DNA of 13,161 bases. Source: JACMJP01 sp046160675. Lineage in GTDB: Bacteria; Bacteroidota; Bacteroidia; Chitinophagales; BACL12. The stretch spans positions 1 to 13,161 of the forward strand of contig JBJXHH010000113.1 of the NCBI GenBank assembly GCA_046160675.1. Reading direction: 5' to 3'. Position numbers and translations under genes: made by a program. Below, one piece after another: positions 1 to 7,943 of the stretch. Numbering within the stretch: position 1 is the stretch's first letter; every line of letters starts with the position of its first letter. Below the pieces are notes generated by a model. The model was not told the DNA's origin. It saw only the letters and a program-made list of their open reading frames with translations, and did not search any database.

Positions 1-1835
1 GTAGAAAAATTCCCTGTAAATACAACATTCCCACCATGTACTCCTGCTAAGGGACCGATGTCAATAATGTGATCAGCATTCTTTATTACTTCCTCCTCAT
101 GTTCCACCACCACTACTGTGTTGCCGAGGTTGCGAAGTTTTTTTAATACAGAAACCAATCTTTCTGTATCTCTCGGGTGCAAGCCTACACTCGGTTCATC
201 TAAAATATATAATGATGAAGTAAGGTTGCTTCCTAAAGTTCTTGTCAGATTAATGCGTTGTGTTTCGCCACCGCTTAAAGTGTTGCTTCTCCTGTTCAAT
301 GCAAGATAGCCCAAACCAAGATCAAGCATGTAAGTAAGGCGATTGGTTATCTCCAGTAATATTCTTGCAGCAACTTTTTTCTCATACTCGTTCAGCCTGA
401 TCTGCTCAAAATATTTTACAAGTTCTTCCACCGGTGATTCTAGCAATTCAGAAATATTTTTTCCGCTGATCTTCACATAGTTTGCATCCTGGCGTATCCT
501 GCTTCCATTACATTCCGGGCAAATTGTTTTTCCCCTGTATCTTGCCAGCATTACCCTGTACTGAATTTTATAAGCTTTCTCCTCCAGCATCTTAAAAAAT
601 TCGTTCAATCCCCAGAAATGTTCATTACCCTCCCAAAGCAGATCCTGTTGTTCTTTCGTGAGTTGGTAAAAAGGTTTATGAATAGGGAAGTTAAATTTGC
701 CCGCATTCTTTATCAATTCCTCCTGCCATGCTTTCATCTTTTCACCTTTCCAGCAAGCAACAGCCCCCTGGTAAATGGAAAGGTTTTTATCCGGAATCAC
801 AAGGTCTCTGTCAATGCCGATAATGCTGCCGAAACCCTCACACTTTTTACATGCACCGTAAGGGTTATTTTGCGCAAAAAAATTGGGTGAAGGTTCTTCA
901 AATGTAATTCCATCTGCTTCAAAACGATTAGAAAATATTTTGTCTTTATGCTGCCCGGCTCTTACGATACATTCACCATGTCCTTCATAAAAAGCCGTGT
1001 GGCCACTATCAGAAATTCTATTCGCAGTTTCTTCATCTTCTTTCTTCACAATAATCCTGTCAACAAGAAGAAAAATTTCAGGATTTGCTATTGCTGAATA
1101 TTTCTTTTCTTCAATGTCATCTAATTTAACTACTTCATTATTGATGAGAAACCTTGTAAATCCTTTCTGCTGATAGAGAGATGCAATATTTTGTAATGGT
1201 TTTTTTTCTGTATGGACCTTCACAAGTATAAAAACAATTGTATCTGAAGGAAGTGATAAAACATAATCAGTTACTTCATGCACTTCATGCTTTTTTACTT
1301 CAATACCTGTAACGGGAGAATATGTTTTTCCAACTCTTGCAAATAATAAGCGCATATAATCATAAATCTCTGTTAAGCTTCCAACAGTACTTCGGGTAGT
1401 TCTTGTAGTTACTTTTTGATCAAGCGCAATGGCCGGACAGATCCCTTTGATATAATCTACATCAGGTTTGTTCAAGCGAGTAAGAAACTGCCTGGCATAA
1501 CTTGAGAGGCTTTCAACATATCTTCTTTGCCCTTCGGCATACAATGTATCAATTGTAAGCGAAGATTTACCTGAACCGCTCACCCCTGTAACCACAACAA
1601 GCTTATTCCGGGGGATTGAAACGTCAACATTTTGGAGATTATGCTCCCTGGCGCCTTTAATGTAGATATTGTGTAAGCCGTCTATGATTCTTCTTTCTTT
1701 GCCCTCTTTCCCCGTATTTTCGGTTTTACCAAAAGGAACCAAAGCTTTCTTCTGTACCTTTTGTTTTTTTACCTCTGGCTCATTTTCATCCCCCAAAATC
1801 TTCCCCCCATTGGTATTTTTCTTGTTTTTCGACAT
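1..1835 (-). CDS. uvrA: UvrABC excinuclease subunit A, 5' part (partial, cut by window edge)
   Basis: ATPase subunit that finds DNA lesions and loads UvrB in nucleotide excision repair, acting in the cytoplasm as a dimer. The first 611 codons are present; the family is usually about 940 residues, so the second ATPase half lies outside. Visible motifs are Walker A GVSGSGKS (residues about 84-91), the TVGSLTEIYDYMRLL stretch typical of UvrA (about 149-163), zinc-module cysteine pairs CKKC and CPEC, the ABC signature LSGGETQ (about 520-526), and Walker B LYILDEPSVGLHPRD (from about 542) followed by VVVVEHEEE. The ATG at 1833-1835 gives a Lys/Glu-rich N-terminal extension of about 50 residues before the conserved ARE-NL start, longer than in E. 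coli. A tandem repeat lies directly upstream. The identification is very secure; whether the genome has other uvrA copies is unknown. Confidence 0.97.
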   Translation of the reverse strand, partial: MSKNKKNTNGGKILGDENEPEVKKQKVQKKALVPFGKTENTGKEGKERRIIDGLHNIYIKGAREHNLQNVDVSIPRNKLVVVTGVSGSGKSSLTIDTLYAEGQRRYVESLSSYARQFLTRLNKPDVDYIKGICPAIALDQKVTTRTTRSTVGSLTEIYDYMRLLFARVGKTYSPVTGIEVKKHEVHEVTDYVLSLPSDTIVFILVKVHTEKKPLQNIASLYQQKGFTRFLINNEVVKLDDIEEKKYSAIANPEIFLLVDRIIVKKEDEETANRISDSGHTAFYEGHGECIVRAGQHKDKIFSNRFEADGITFEEPSPNFFAQNNPYGACKKCEGFGSIIGIDRDLVIPDKNLSIYQGAVACWKGEKMKAWQEELIKNAGKFNFPIHKPFYQLTKEQQDLLWEGNEHFWGLNEFFKMLEEKAYKIQYRVMLARYRGKTICPECNGSRIRQDANYVKISGKNISELLESPVEELVKYFEQIRLNEYEKKVAARILLEITNRLTYMLDLGLGYLALNRRSNTLSGGETQRINLTRTLGSNLTSSLYILDEPSVGLHPRDTERLVSVLKKLRNLGNTVVVVEHEEEVIKNADHIIDIGPLAGVHGGNVVFTGNFS

Positions 1836-1836
1836 A

Positions 1837-1874
1837 TTATGTTAACTAAAGCTATTTATGTTAACTAAAGCTAT
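1837..1874 (-). repeat. Two perfect 19-bp tandem copies in the uvrA leader
   Basis: Copies at 1837-1855 and 1856-1874 are identical (TTATGTTAACTAAAGCTAT on the plus strand) and directly abut. The proximal copy ends one base before the uvrA start codon. Read on the minus strand, each copy holds TAGCTTTA, one base off the Bacteroidota -7 consensus TAnnTTTG, and the palindrome GTTAAC. The repeat could duplicate a promoter element or a protein-binding site, or it may be a recent slippage product. The repeat itself is certain; its function is inference. Confidence 0.9.
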
Positions 1875-1962
1875 AAATATAGGCTGTTATGACTTTTTTT
1901 CAGGAAATTTCACCAGATTATGAAACTTTAACATCATTTCCCCGTAAATTTTGCTCAATTGT

Positions 1963-1992
1963 TTTGTAAAACCGAAAACTATTATACTTTTG
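1963..1992 (+). promoter_or_regulatory. Predicted primary-sigma promoter of the ECF sigma gene
   Basis: TTTG at 1963-1966 (-33 element) and TACTTTTG at 1985-1992 (-7 element, exact TAnnTTTG) are separated by 18 bases. Both elements and the spacing fit the Bacteroidota housekeeping promoter. Transcription would start near 1999 and leave a leader of about 100 bases before the ATG at 2100. No Shine-Dalgarno sequence is seen ahead of that ATG. Confidence 0.65.
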
Positions 1993-2099
1993 TACAAGCA
2001 AAATAGCTCAAACTCACTAAAAAACTGCCTATAAGGATAGATTTCTACTTTACTAATTAGTCGAAATTCTTTATTGTTCACTCAATAACCTTATAGTTT

Positions 2100-2675
2100 A
2101 TGCAGGATCAGCACACTGACAAAAAACTTGTCAAGTTTTACATTGCAGGCGATGAAAATGCGCTGCAGACCTTAATCAGCCGCCACAAAGATAGGATCTT
2201 CACCACCATTATGTTCCTGGTGAAAGACACATATCTGGCCGAGGATATTTTCCAAGATACATTTGTGAAGGTTATTGATACGTTGAGGGCGAGGCGTTAC
2301 AAGGAAGAAGATAAGTTCCTTCCTTGGGTATTACGCATTGCCCACAATTTATGCATTGACCATTTCCGCCGGGGAAAACGCATGCCTGTAGTTACAACCG
2401 GTGACGGGCATGACATTTTTGAGGTTTTAAAATTCGCTGACACAAATGCCCAGGAAAAAATGATTTACGACCAAACAGCTGAGAGGGTACGGAAATTAGT
2501 GAACAATTTGCCCGAAGAACAGCGCCAGGTGCTGATTCTGAGGCATTATAGCGACATGAGTTTTAAAGAAATTTCTGATATGATGGGAGTGAGCATTAAC
2601 ACTTCCCTTGGGCGCATGCGTTATGCCCTCATAAACCTGCGTAAATTAATGGCTGAAAAAAATTATACAATCTGA
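2100..2675 (+). CDS. RNA polymerase sigma factor, ECF (sigma-70 family) type
   Basis: A 191-residue cytoplasmic sigma subunit that directs core RNA polymerase to a promoter set. Region 2 spans about residues 25-92, with the core-binding AEDIFQDTFVKV (about 47-58) and the -10-reading WVLRIAHNLCIDHFRR (about 76-91). Region 4 spans about 135-184, with LPEEQRQVLILRHY and the helix-turn-helix FKEISDMMGVSINTSLGRM. No region 3 or C-terminal extension is present, so it is a minimal ECF factor of normal length. It resembles a sigma factor widely conserved across Bacteroidota (recalled, not searched), which suggests a core role and not a SusC-type iron or glycan signalling role. A good promoter lies upstream. 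A terminator follows, then a small protein gene that may encode its regulator. The regulon cannot be told from sequence. Confidence 0.93.
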   Translation: MQDQHTDKKLVKFYIAGDENALQTLISRHKDRIFTTIMFLVKDTYLAEDIFQDTFVKVIDTLRARRYKEEDKFLPWVLRIAHNLCIDHFRRGKRMPVVTTGDGHDIFEVLKFADTNAQEKMIYDQTAERVRKLVNNLPEEQRQVLILRHYSDMSFKEISDMMGVSINTSLGRMRYALINLRKLMAEKNYTI

Positions 2676-2703
2676 TACAATACTTAGATTTTGGTAACGT
2701 TGT

Positions 2704-2739
2704 AATAGCGGTTCAGATAATTGAGCCGCTATTTTTTTT
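2704..2739 (+). terminator. Rho-independent terminator or attenuator after the sigma gene
   Basis: A 12-bp stem (2704-2715 with 2722-2733, one G-T pair) with a six-base loop, followed by a run of T to 2739. It lies 28 bases past the sigma stop and 40 bases before the next start, so it would reduce or block read-through into the small downstream gene. Confidence 0.85.
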
Positions 2740-2767
2740 GAATAAACAACCTAATAACCATTAAAAA

Positions 2768-2773
2768 AAGGAG
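2768..2773 (+). promoter_or_regulatory. Strong Shine-Dalgarno sequence of the small gene
   Basis: AAGGAG with a six-base spacer before the ATG at 2780. It fixes the start of the 79-codon gene. It stands out because the sigma, susC and susD starts in this window have no recognisable Shine-Dalgarno sequence, as is usual in Bacteroidota. Confidence 0.75.
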
Positions 2774-2779
2774 TACTGC

Positions 2780-3019
2780 ATGACAAAAACAATTACACAA
2801 GACAATCTCATCCGGTTCATGTACAATGAAACTTCTGCAGAAGAGGCATCTCTTATTGAAGAAGCGCTAAAGGCTGATTGGGAGCTCAGAGAAATCTATG
2901 AGCAAATGCTAGAAAGCAAAAACCAGTTGGATAAGGCTGTGGCTTCGCCGAAGAAAATTGTTATTGATACCATCCTGGCTTATAGCAAAGATACTGCTCC
3001 AATGGAGCATACTTTGTGA
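2780..3019 (+). CDS. Small soluble protein, possible anti-sigma-like partner of the upstream sigma factor
   Basis: A 79-residue acidic, helical protein with no signal peptide, membrane segment or cysteine. The segment from LIRFMYNETS through EEASLIEEAL to DWELREIYEQM (about residues 10-43) recalls the 'L-x-G-E-L-x-x-E-E...E-x-H-L...C-x-x-C-R' layout of anti-sigma N-terminal domains, but without the zinc-binding residues. The tail (about 57-71, SPKKIVIDTILAYSK) looks like a second conserved helix. I recall similar short proteins beside this sigma factor in many Bacteroidota, which supports a real gene, as does the strong Shine-Dalgarno site. The hairpin between the two genes implies lower or separate expression. 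A sigma-binding role is inference; it could equally be an unrelated conserved small protein. Confidence 0.75.
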   Translation: MTKTITQDNLIRFMYNETSAEEASLIEEALKADWELREIYEQMLESKNQLDKAVASPKKIVIDTILAYSKDTAPMEHTL

Positions 3020-3037
3020 GTCGTTTAAACACTTTGC

Positions 3038-3077
3038 AAATGAAACATCCCCGCCAAAGGCGGGGATGTTTCATTTT
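3038..3077. terminator. Bidirectional terminator between converging genes
   Basis: A perfect 18-bp stem (3038-3055 with 3059-3076) with a three-base AAA loop and a GC-rich centre. It has TTTT on the plus side and AAA on the other arm, so it can stop transcription from both sides. It serves the small plus-strand gene ending at 3019 and the minus-strand gene ending at 3096. Confidence 0.88.
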
Positions 3078-3095
3078 ATAACTTTTCTTTTAAGA

Positions 3096-4115
3096 TTATT
3101 CTTTTATAAACTTAGAAATGTATTGCCCCTCAGTGTCAATTATTTTCAACATATACATTCCTGAAGGGAAGCTGCTAATGTCAAGCGAAATGGAATTATC
3201 ACCTTCAAACATTGCAATCATTTCATTCAGCAAAAATTTTCCGTTCATATCAACTATCATTACTTGCTGATCATTTTCAAAATTTGAAAAATAGTTTAGC
3301 GTAATTGAATTGGTTGCTGGGTTCGGGTAAATACTCACAACATCTTCATCGGCATCAACAAAAAATTCTTCTGTTTCTCCCAACCTGCAACCAGTTGTAG
3401 TAAATTTTTTCGTTTGAGATTTAAAATTTCCTGTGCCGGGGCATGTAGCTGTTACATTCCATTTATATTGTGAACAGGCTGTTAAACCCGAAAGGTTATA
3501 ACTTGTAGCAGTGGTGTTCACACTTGTCCATGTAGTAGCTGTTGAAAGTTTATACTTTAGTTTATATGTGCTTGCGCCCATGTTATCCCAACTTACCGTT
3601 GCAGAAGAAGAAGTGATTGCTGATGAGGCTAGCCCTGTGGGGATACCACAAGTTACTGCATCATCAATTTGTATACGTAGGTAAGTAACTGAATCATATC
3701 CATAGAAAGTTCCGAGCAGCCAATGTGTAAGTTTTGCCTTTACATAAGCCTTTACCTGATAAGTGCCGGGCCCGGCAGTGGAAGGGTTACCGGATATGCG
3801 AATGCAACTTGCATCGTTACCGGGAAAAACACATGTTGAAGGTTCGCATGTGTAAGAAAAGCCGGAGGGTAATCCTTTTACACTGTCCATTTTTATCCAT
3901 TGATAGTCAAGTGTAAGCCCGCCGGAAACGGTATCTTCCGGAACAATGACAGTTACAGTTGCAGCATATGTTGTTTGATTGTCATCTGTCACCGGCAGGT
4001 TGGTTATACTATCGGGGCAAATGCCCGAGAGGCATGCGGGATCGGGAGTACAAACTTGTGTGTAAGCAACGATTGAGATGAGAAAGATAAACTGAGTTGT
4101 AAGAATCCGTTTCAT
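3096..4115 (-). CDS. Secreted Ig-like/FN3 protein with T9SS type A sorting domain
   Basis: A 339-residue exported protein of unknown function. A Sec signal peptide covers about residues 1-20, ending AYTQ. A cysteine-rich N-terminal domain (about 21-150) carries the pattern GICPDSITNLP, GLPSGFSYTC, CVFPG, CIRISGNPST, an Ig-like fold I recall from many Bacteroidota surface proteins. A fibronectin type III domain follows (about 156-243; WDNMGASTYKLKYK, YNLSGLTACSQYKWNV). The C-terminal sorting domain (about 259-339) has YPNPATNSI, then GMYMLKI and a lysine-containing end. The family fate is export through the T9SS, then surface attachment or release. There is no catalytic motif. It lies downstream of the amylase on the same strand, past a terminator and a 129-base gap, so it may not belong to the starch genes. 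Confidence 0.85.
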   Translation of the reverse strand: MKRILTTQFIFLISIVAYTQVCTPDPACLSGICPDSITNLPVTDDNQTTYAATVTVIVPEDTVSGGLTLDYQWIKMDSVKGLPSGFSYTCEPSTCVFPGNDASCIRISGNPSTAGPGTYQVKAYVKAKLTHWLLGTFYGYDSVTYLRIQIDDAVTCGIPTGLASSAITSSSATVSWDNMGASTYKLKYKLSTATTWTSVNTTATSYNLSGLTACSQYKWNVTATCPGTGNFKSQTKKFTTTGCRLGETEEFFVDADEDVVSIYPNPATNSITLNYFSNFENDQQVMIVDMNGKFLLNEMIAMFEGDNSISLDISSFPSGMYMLKIIDTEGQYISKFIKE

Positions 4116-4188
4116 AGTTTAGGTTTTTTTACAGTTAATAGATTAGTTACGGAAGGAAAAGGTAAATTGAATTTTTAAAGTATGCAAG

Positions 4189-4223
4189 AAAAACCCCGGC
4201 TGTTTTTATGCACAACCGGGGTT
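4189..4223 (-). terminator. Terminator of the amylase gene
   Basis: On the minus strand an 8-bp GC-rich stem (AACCCCGG/CCGGGGTT, 4192-4199 with 4216-4223) closes a 16-base loop that contains a further three-base pairing. It is followed by TTTTT. It begins 22 bases past the amylase stop codon. Confidence 0.8.
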
Positions 4224-4244
4224 ATGAATATTCAGTTCAAAAAT

Positions 4245-7064
4245 TTATTGAACTATGAGTTTGATAGTATGTAGTTTTCCGTCTGCTGACAGCTTACAGA
4301 AATAGATACCTTTCTCTACAGAAACAGAATCAAAATTTTTTGCATCCCACTCAACTTTTGTAAATCCTGTATTAGCTGATATTTTTTTACTGAAAACTTT
4401 CAGCCCTGTTATGTTAAACACCTCGAAAGTAATTTCATTTTGTACAGAAGATTCAAATTGAATGTTAAAAATATCTGACGAAGGATTGGGATAAACAGAA
4501 ATGTTTTGAACAAGGCTTTCATCTGAAACAGATTCAATTAAAGTATCGACTTCTGGTTGGGTTAACCTTTTATCTGAATAAACCCTATAGGCGCCGGGTT
4601 CTAAATAAATTGATGAATGCACATCTGTAACCGTAAGCGAGTCGCCTGAAAAATATTCATACCATTTTCCAACATGCTGGAAGTTGGGATCTATGGTTCC
4701 ATCTTCTACCTGGAAATTGCCAAGAATAGTAAAATTTGTATCGGTGTCATGAAGATTTACAGCTTTCACAGCTGAGGTTGTATTCATATCAAAGTCAACA
4801 GAGCTGAACGCATCATGAGTTGTTTTTAATTTATTGAGCGCAGAATATACTTGGTATAAATGATACCTGTTCGGGTTATCAAGATAATCCCACTTCACGG
4901 GCTTGGGGCATACTCTGCAGCCGTATTCAATGCTGTAATCATAGCCCAGTTCACCAAACATCCAGATCATTTTAGGGCCGGGGATGGCTACATGAAATGC
5001 TGCTGCTGCTTCCATTCTTGCAAGTGCTGTGTTCAGGTCTTTTGCATCATGCGAAGCGTTTGACGAGTTTCCGTAAGTAATGTTTTTAAACATCAATCGT
5101 TCCTCGTCATGGCTTTCCATGTATACAACTGCATGCGGGTCGTCCCAGCCCCGGTTTTGATAACTTGCCCAATACAAACTTCCGTTACCCCCAGAATTCG
5201 CCCAGCCCATTGTGCATTCATTATAATTGTAATTCATGTTTCCCCACAGTAAAAATCCCCGGTTACTCAATTCTTTTTCTTCGCTGTTATCTGCAAAATG
5301 TTCAAGAATGAGAATAGCATTTTCTTTTATCAACCTGATAGAGTCTTCAATATCCTGCCATATATTTATTCGACTTGCATCATAAGCTCCCCAAGCGCCA
5401 ATATCACCAAGCGTATTGTTTTGAGTGTATCCTTTGCTTAAATCAAAACGATACCCATCTATGTTATATTCTTCAAACCAATATCTGAAGGCTAAGGTTC
5501 TGAATTTTTTTGTCGCCTCGCTTTCATGATTAAAATCATACCCAACATTAAAATCATGTTTTGGGATTTGATTGAGATAAGGATTTTCGGCCGAGGGTGC
5601 AAATGCGATAGGGTCCCACCAAAGCTGCGCAAGAGCACATTGACTGAATGCATGATTCATGGCGATGTCAAGGATAACAGCAATTCCGTTTGCATGACAA
5701 CTGTCAATAAACTCTTTGAACTTGTTTTTTGTCCCGTAGTATTTATCAAGCGCTGTAAAAAAACTCGGGTTATATCCCCAACTTTCATTTCCTTCAAACT
5801 CATTTACGGGCATAAGCTCAATTGCATTTATGCCGAGATTGATGAGGTAACTCAAACTGTCTATTAAAGTTTGATAATTTCTTGCGGCAGAAAAATCCCT
5901 TACAAGTAATTCATAAATAACAAGGTCTTCATCTGCAGGCGGTGTAAAGTCAGTAACTGACCAGGTATATTCTGGCTGTGCGGTTTGAAACACAGTAACA
6001 TTACCAGTAGTTTTTCCTGTTGGGTACTCCATCAGGTCGGGGTATGTTGATACTGGTATAAAAGGATCATTAAACGGATCAAGAATTTTTTCACTTAATG
6101 GATCACATACTTTCAAAACTCCATCAACAAGATATTGCATGGTATATTCTTTACCAGCTTCAAGTCCCGTAAGTGTTTTCCAATAAGTGTTACCATCAGG
6201 TGTTCTGTTCATTAATATACTTTCGTTCACATCCCAATCACTGTAATCCCCAATGGCAAAAACATATTCTTTGTAGGGGGCATATAACACAAGGGTAACT
6301 GTATTGTCATCAATGTAATTGATTCCCTGCTGAACACCAGCAGGCAGGTCTGCTACAGGAATATCGCCCAGTACAAAATATGTTGATGTATCAAACACTG
6401 ATGAAACTCCATCACTTGCTTTTAATACAATGGTATGCACCCCGGCACCTGAAGCAGTAACACTATAACTGAGTGCTGAATCAGTGGTGGAAGTTTCTAA
6501 GACATCATCAATGTATAACTCAAGCAAATCAGAAAATGTGCTCGCTCCTTCAATTGTAATATCCGTTCCTTCATCAACAATGTAAGGGGAGTAAGAAGGA
6601 GATAGAATAGCAACATTCAACCCGGGTTCATACACGGGAGTAAAAATATCAGACCCGTCTACTTCTCTGCCAACAATACTCCCATCGGCATTTCTGAAAA
6701 CAAAAGCCATCTCATAAACGATTTCGCTGCCGCCTATCCCGTAAAAGTCAGTGATGTTATAGGTGATGGAATATTTATCATCGCCCAGGCTTGTCATTTC
6801 CACCTCCGAGTCTGCTGTTCCCCAAACCCCTTGCACATTTTGCCAGTCAGACGGCGATGTGCTTGCATCAGTAATAACACCTGTGTGGGCATACACAGTG
6901 CCTGAAAATCCTGCCAGTGCCGCATTCCCTTGTGAAGCATCAAAAATAATAGTAACATCATCGGTCACTGTCGGGAAGTAAGGAGTGGTGGTTACTACTT
7001 GTGCAATTGTAAAACTGTTGAGAACGAAACAGATGCAAAATGTATTTATGAGATGCTTCAACAT
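4245..7064 (-). CDS. Secreted alpha-amylase-family enzyme (GH13) with starch-binding-like modules and T9SS sorting domain
   Basis: A 939-residue extracellular enzyme predicted to act on alpha-1,4-glucans such as starch. A signal peptide covers about residues 1-21. Next come a beta-sandwich module (about 30-145) of a type I recall from other Bacteroidota amylases, an Ig-like segment (about 148-232), and a CBM48-like E-set domain (about 245-316). The GH13 barrel runs from about 380 to 750. All four GH13 motifs are visible: DIAMNH (466-471), GYRFD with nucleophile D541 and K544, ILEH with acid/base E588, and ESHDEER with transition-state D653. So the catalytic triad is intact. Motif IV has SHDE, as in branching enzymes, not the usual NHD. 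An all-beta C domain follows (about 765-830), then the T9SS type A domain (about 855-939; VYPNPSSDIF, KGIYFCKL). The exact bond specificity is unknown. Confidence 0.93.
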   Translation of the reverse strand: MLKHLINTFCICFVLNSFTIAQVVTTTPYFPTVTDDVTIIFDASQGNAALAGFSGTVYAHTGVITDASTSPSDWQNVQGVWGTADSEVEMTSLGDDKYSITYNITDFYGIGGSEIVYEMAFVFRNADGSIVGREVDGSDIFTPVYEPGLNVAILSPSYSPYIVDEGTDITIEGASTFSDLLELYIDDVLETSTTDSALSYSVTASGAGVHTIVLKASDGVSSVFDTSTYFVLGDIPVADLPAGVQQGINYIDDNTVTLVLYAPYKEYVFAIGDYSDWDVNESILMNRTPDGNTYWKTLTGLEAGKEYTMQYLVDGVLKVCDPLSEKILDPFNDPFIPVSTYPDLMEYPTGKTTGNVTVFQTAQPEYTWSVTDFTPPADEDLVIYELLVRDFSAARNYQTLIDSLSYLINLGINAIELMPVNEFEGNESWGYNPSFFTALDKYYGTKNKFKEFIDSCHANGIAVILDIAMNHAFSQCALAQLWWDPIAFAPSAENPYLNQIPKHDFNVGYDFNHESEATKKFRTLAFRYWFEEYNIDGYRFDLSKGYTQNNTLGDIGAWGAYDASRINIWQDIEDSIRLIKENAILILEHFADNSEEKELSNRGFLLWGNMNYNYNECTMGWANSGGNGSLYWASYQNRGWDDPHAVVYMESHDEERLMFKNITYGNSSNASHDAKDLNTALARMEAAAAFHVAIPGPKMIWMFGELGYDYSIEYGCRVCPKPVKWDYLDNPNRYHLYQVYSALNKLKTTHDAFSSVDFDMNTTSAVKAVNLHDTDTNFTILGNFQVEDGTIDPNFQHVGKWYEYFSGDSLTVTDVHSSIYLEPGAYRVYSDKRLTQPEVDTLIESVSDESLVQNISVYPNPSSDIFNIQFESSVQNEITFEVFNITGLKVFSKKISANTGFTKVEWDAKNFDSVSVEKGIYFCKLSADGKLHTIKLIVQ

Positions 7065-7090
7065 AATCAGGTTTTTACTCTATAAAGATA

Positions 7091-7123
7091 AAAAACCCAT
7101 CCGGAATTTGCCGGACGGGTTTT
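7091..7123 (-). terminator. Terminator or attenuator between the binding-protein gene and the amylase gene
   Basis: The stem is 7092-7104 with 7111-7123: 12 pairs, one A-C mismatch, a six-base loop and a GC-rich core. On the minus strand it runs into TTTTTT. It lies in the 79-base gap between two genes that otherwise look like one operon, so it probably lets only part of the transcripts reach the amylase gene. Confidence 0.85.
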
Positions 7124-7143
7124 ACGAATACTGTAAATTTCAT

Positions 7144-7902
7144 TTATTGTTTGATGAAAGTGCCTGAAGCAACTTTTCCACCTATTTCAAAACGATAGAT
7201 ATAATTACCTGCAGCAAGTTCGCTTGCATCATAAGTTATGGTGTTAAATCCGGCCGGCTGAGCAACATCCTGTGCTACAGTAGTAACCAGGTTACCCATC
7301 ATGTCATACACATTCAACGAAATATTTTGTGCAGATGTTAAAGTGTAAGAAAATGCTGTAGAACTCATAACAGGATTAGGCGATACACTTGCACTGTTAA
7401 GGTAAGTAATCTCATTGATGCTCGTAACTTCCGGTGAGCTGCCATCACATTTAAAGCAAGCGTCCCAGCAATACTGAAGTGTAACATCAGCATCAGGTAT
7501 AGTAAGAGTACGGTTAACGTTACCTGCGCCATCATCTAGACCGCATCCATCAGCACCAATTGTATTTGCAACATCTGTACCTTCATTTGTACCCCAGTCA
7601 TTATTTACGAATTTATAAAGCTGTTCTAAACCGATTGCAGCTGATGAATAAGTAACAGTAATGCTCCAGATATTAGAGCCAAGGTCAGCCATTGCACATG
7701 TTGGGTCAGAAGGCGTCCAATCGGCTACACCGGTTGATGCATCTGTAGTAGTAAAATTCCCACCTACACGGATTCCATTAGCCCCGAGAGTATTTCCGGC
7801 AGCCAGGTAATTTGTAATATCAACCTGGTAGGTAACATTTACCTGCGCAGAGGCGATAGTTGCGATGAGAATAAGAGAAAAAATTGAGTAAACTTTTTTC
7901 AT
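7144..7902 (-). CDS. Small secreted putative carbohydrate-binding protein with T9SS sorting domain
   Basis: A 252-residue exported protein with no catalytic motif. The signal peptide covers about residues 1-19 (IASAQ). One beta-sandwich domain (about 21-152) starts VNVTYQVDIT, contains GIRVGGNF, YKFVNNDWG and NRTLTIPDADV, and ends in cysteines at about 145, 149 and 152. I recall this 'VTFxVDM...KFVNG...C-x-x-C' domain from many T9SS proteins of Bacteroidota, with a fold like starch-binding modules. The sorting domain (about 170-252) has SPNPVMSSTAF, LNVYDMMGNLV and AGNYIYRF. It is the first gene of the minus-strand set, divergent from susC and just upstream of the amylase. A surface starch-binding role like that of SusE or SusF is plausible from position but is inference. 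Confidence 0.85.
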   Translation of the reverse strand: MKKVYSIFSLILIATIASAQVNVTYQVDITNYLAAGNTLGANGIRVGGNFTTTDASTGVADWTPSDPTCAMADLGSNIWSITVTYSSAAIGLEQLYKFVNNDWGTNEGTDVANTIGADGCGLDDGAGNVNRTLTIPDADVTLQYCWDACFKCDGSSPEVTSINEITYLNSASVSPNPVMSSTAFSYTLTSAQNISLNVYDMMGNLVTTVAQDVAQPAGFNTITYDASELAAGNYIYRFEIGGKVASGTFIKQ

Positions 7903-7943
7903 AGCTATGAGTTTTGTTTTTTTGTTTGAAAAATAATTACAGT

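Noticed and set aside
118..890. Plus-strand open frames inside uvrA (118-309 and 618-890)
   Set aside because: They lie antisense to well-conserved UvrA motifs such as the ABC signature and the zinc module, and show no protein-like features.
1887..2081. 64-codon open frame on the minus strand in the uvrA-sigma spacer
   Set aside because: It covers the predicted sigma promoter, has no Shine-Dalgarno site, no recognisable domain and a composition like the AT-rich spacer. Treated as chance.
2958..3164. Plus-strand open frame overlapping the small gene and the terminator
   Set aside because: It runs through the small gene in another frame, the 18-bp terminator stem and the end of the convergent gene.
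3734..7167. Plus-strand open frames opposite the T9SS cargo genes
   Set aside because: Each is antisense to a domain that can be read clearly on the minus strand. None has a signal peptide, motif or Shine-Dalgarno site.
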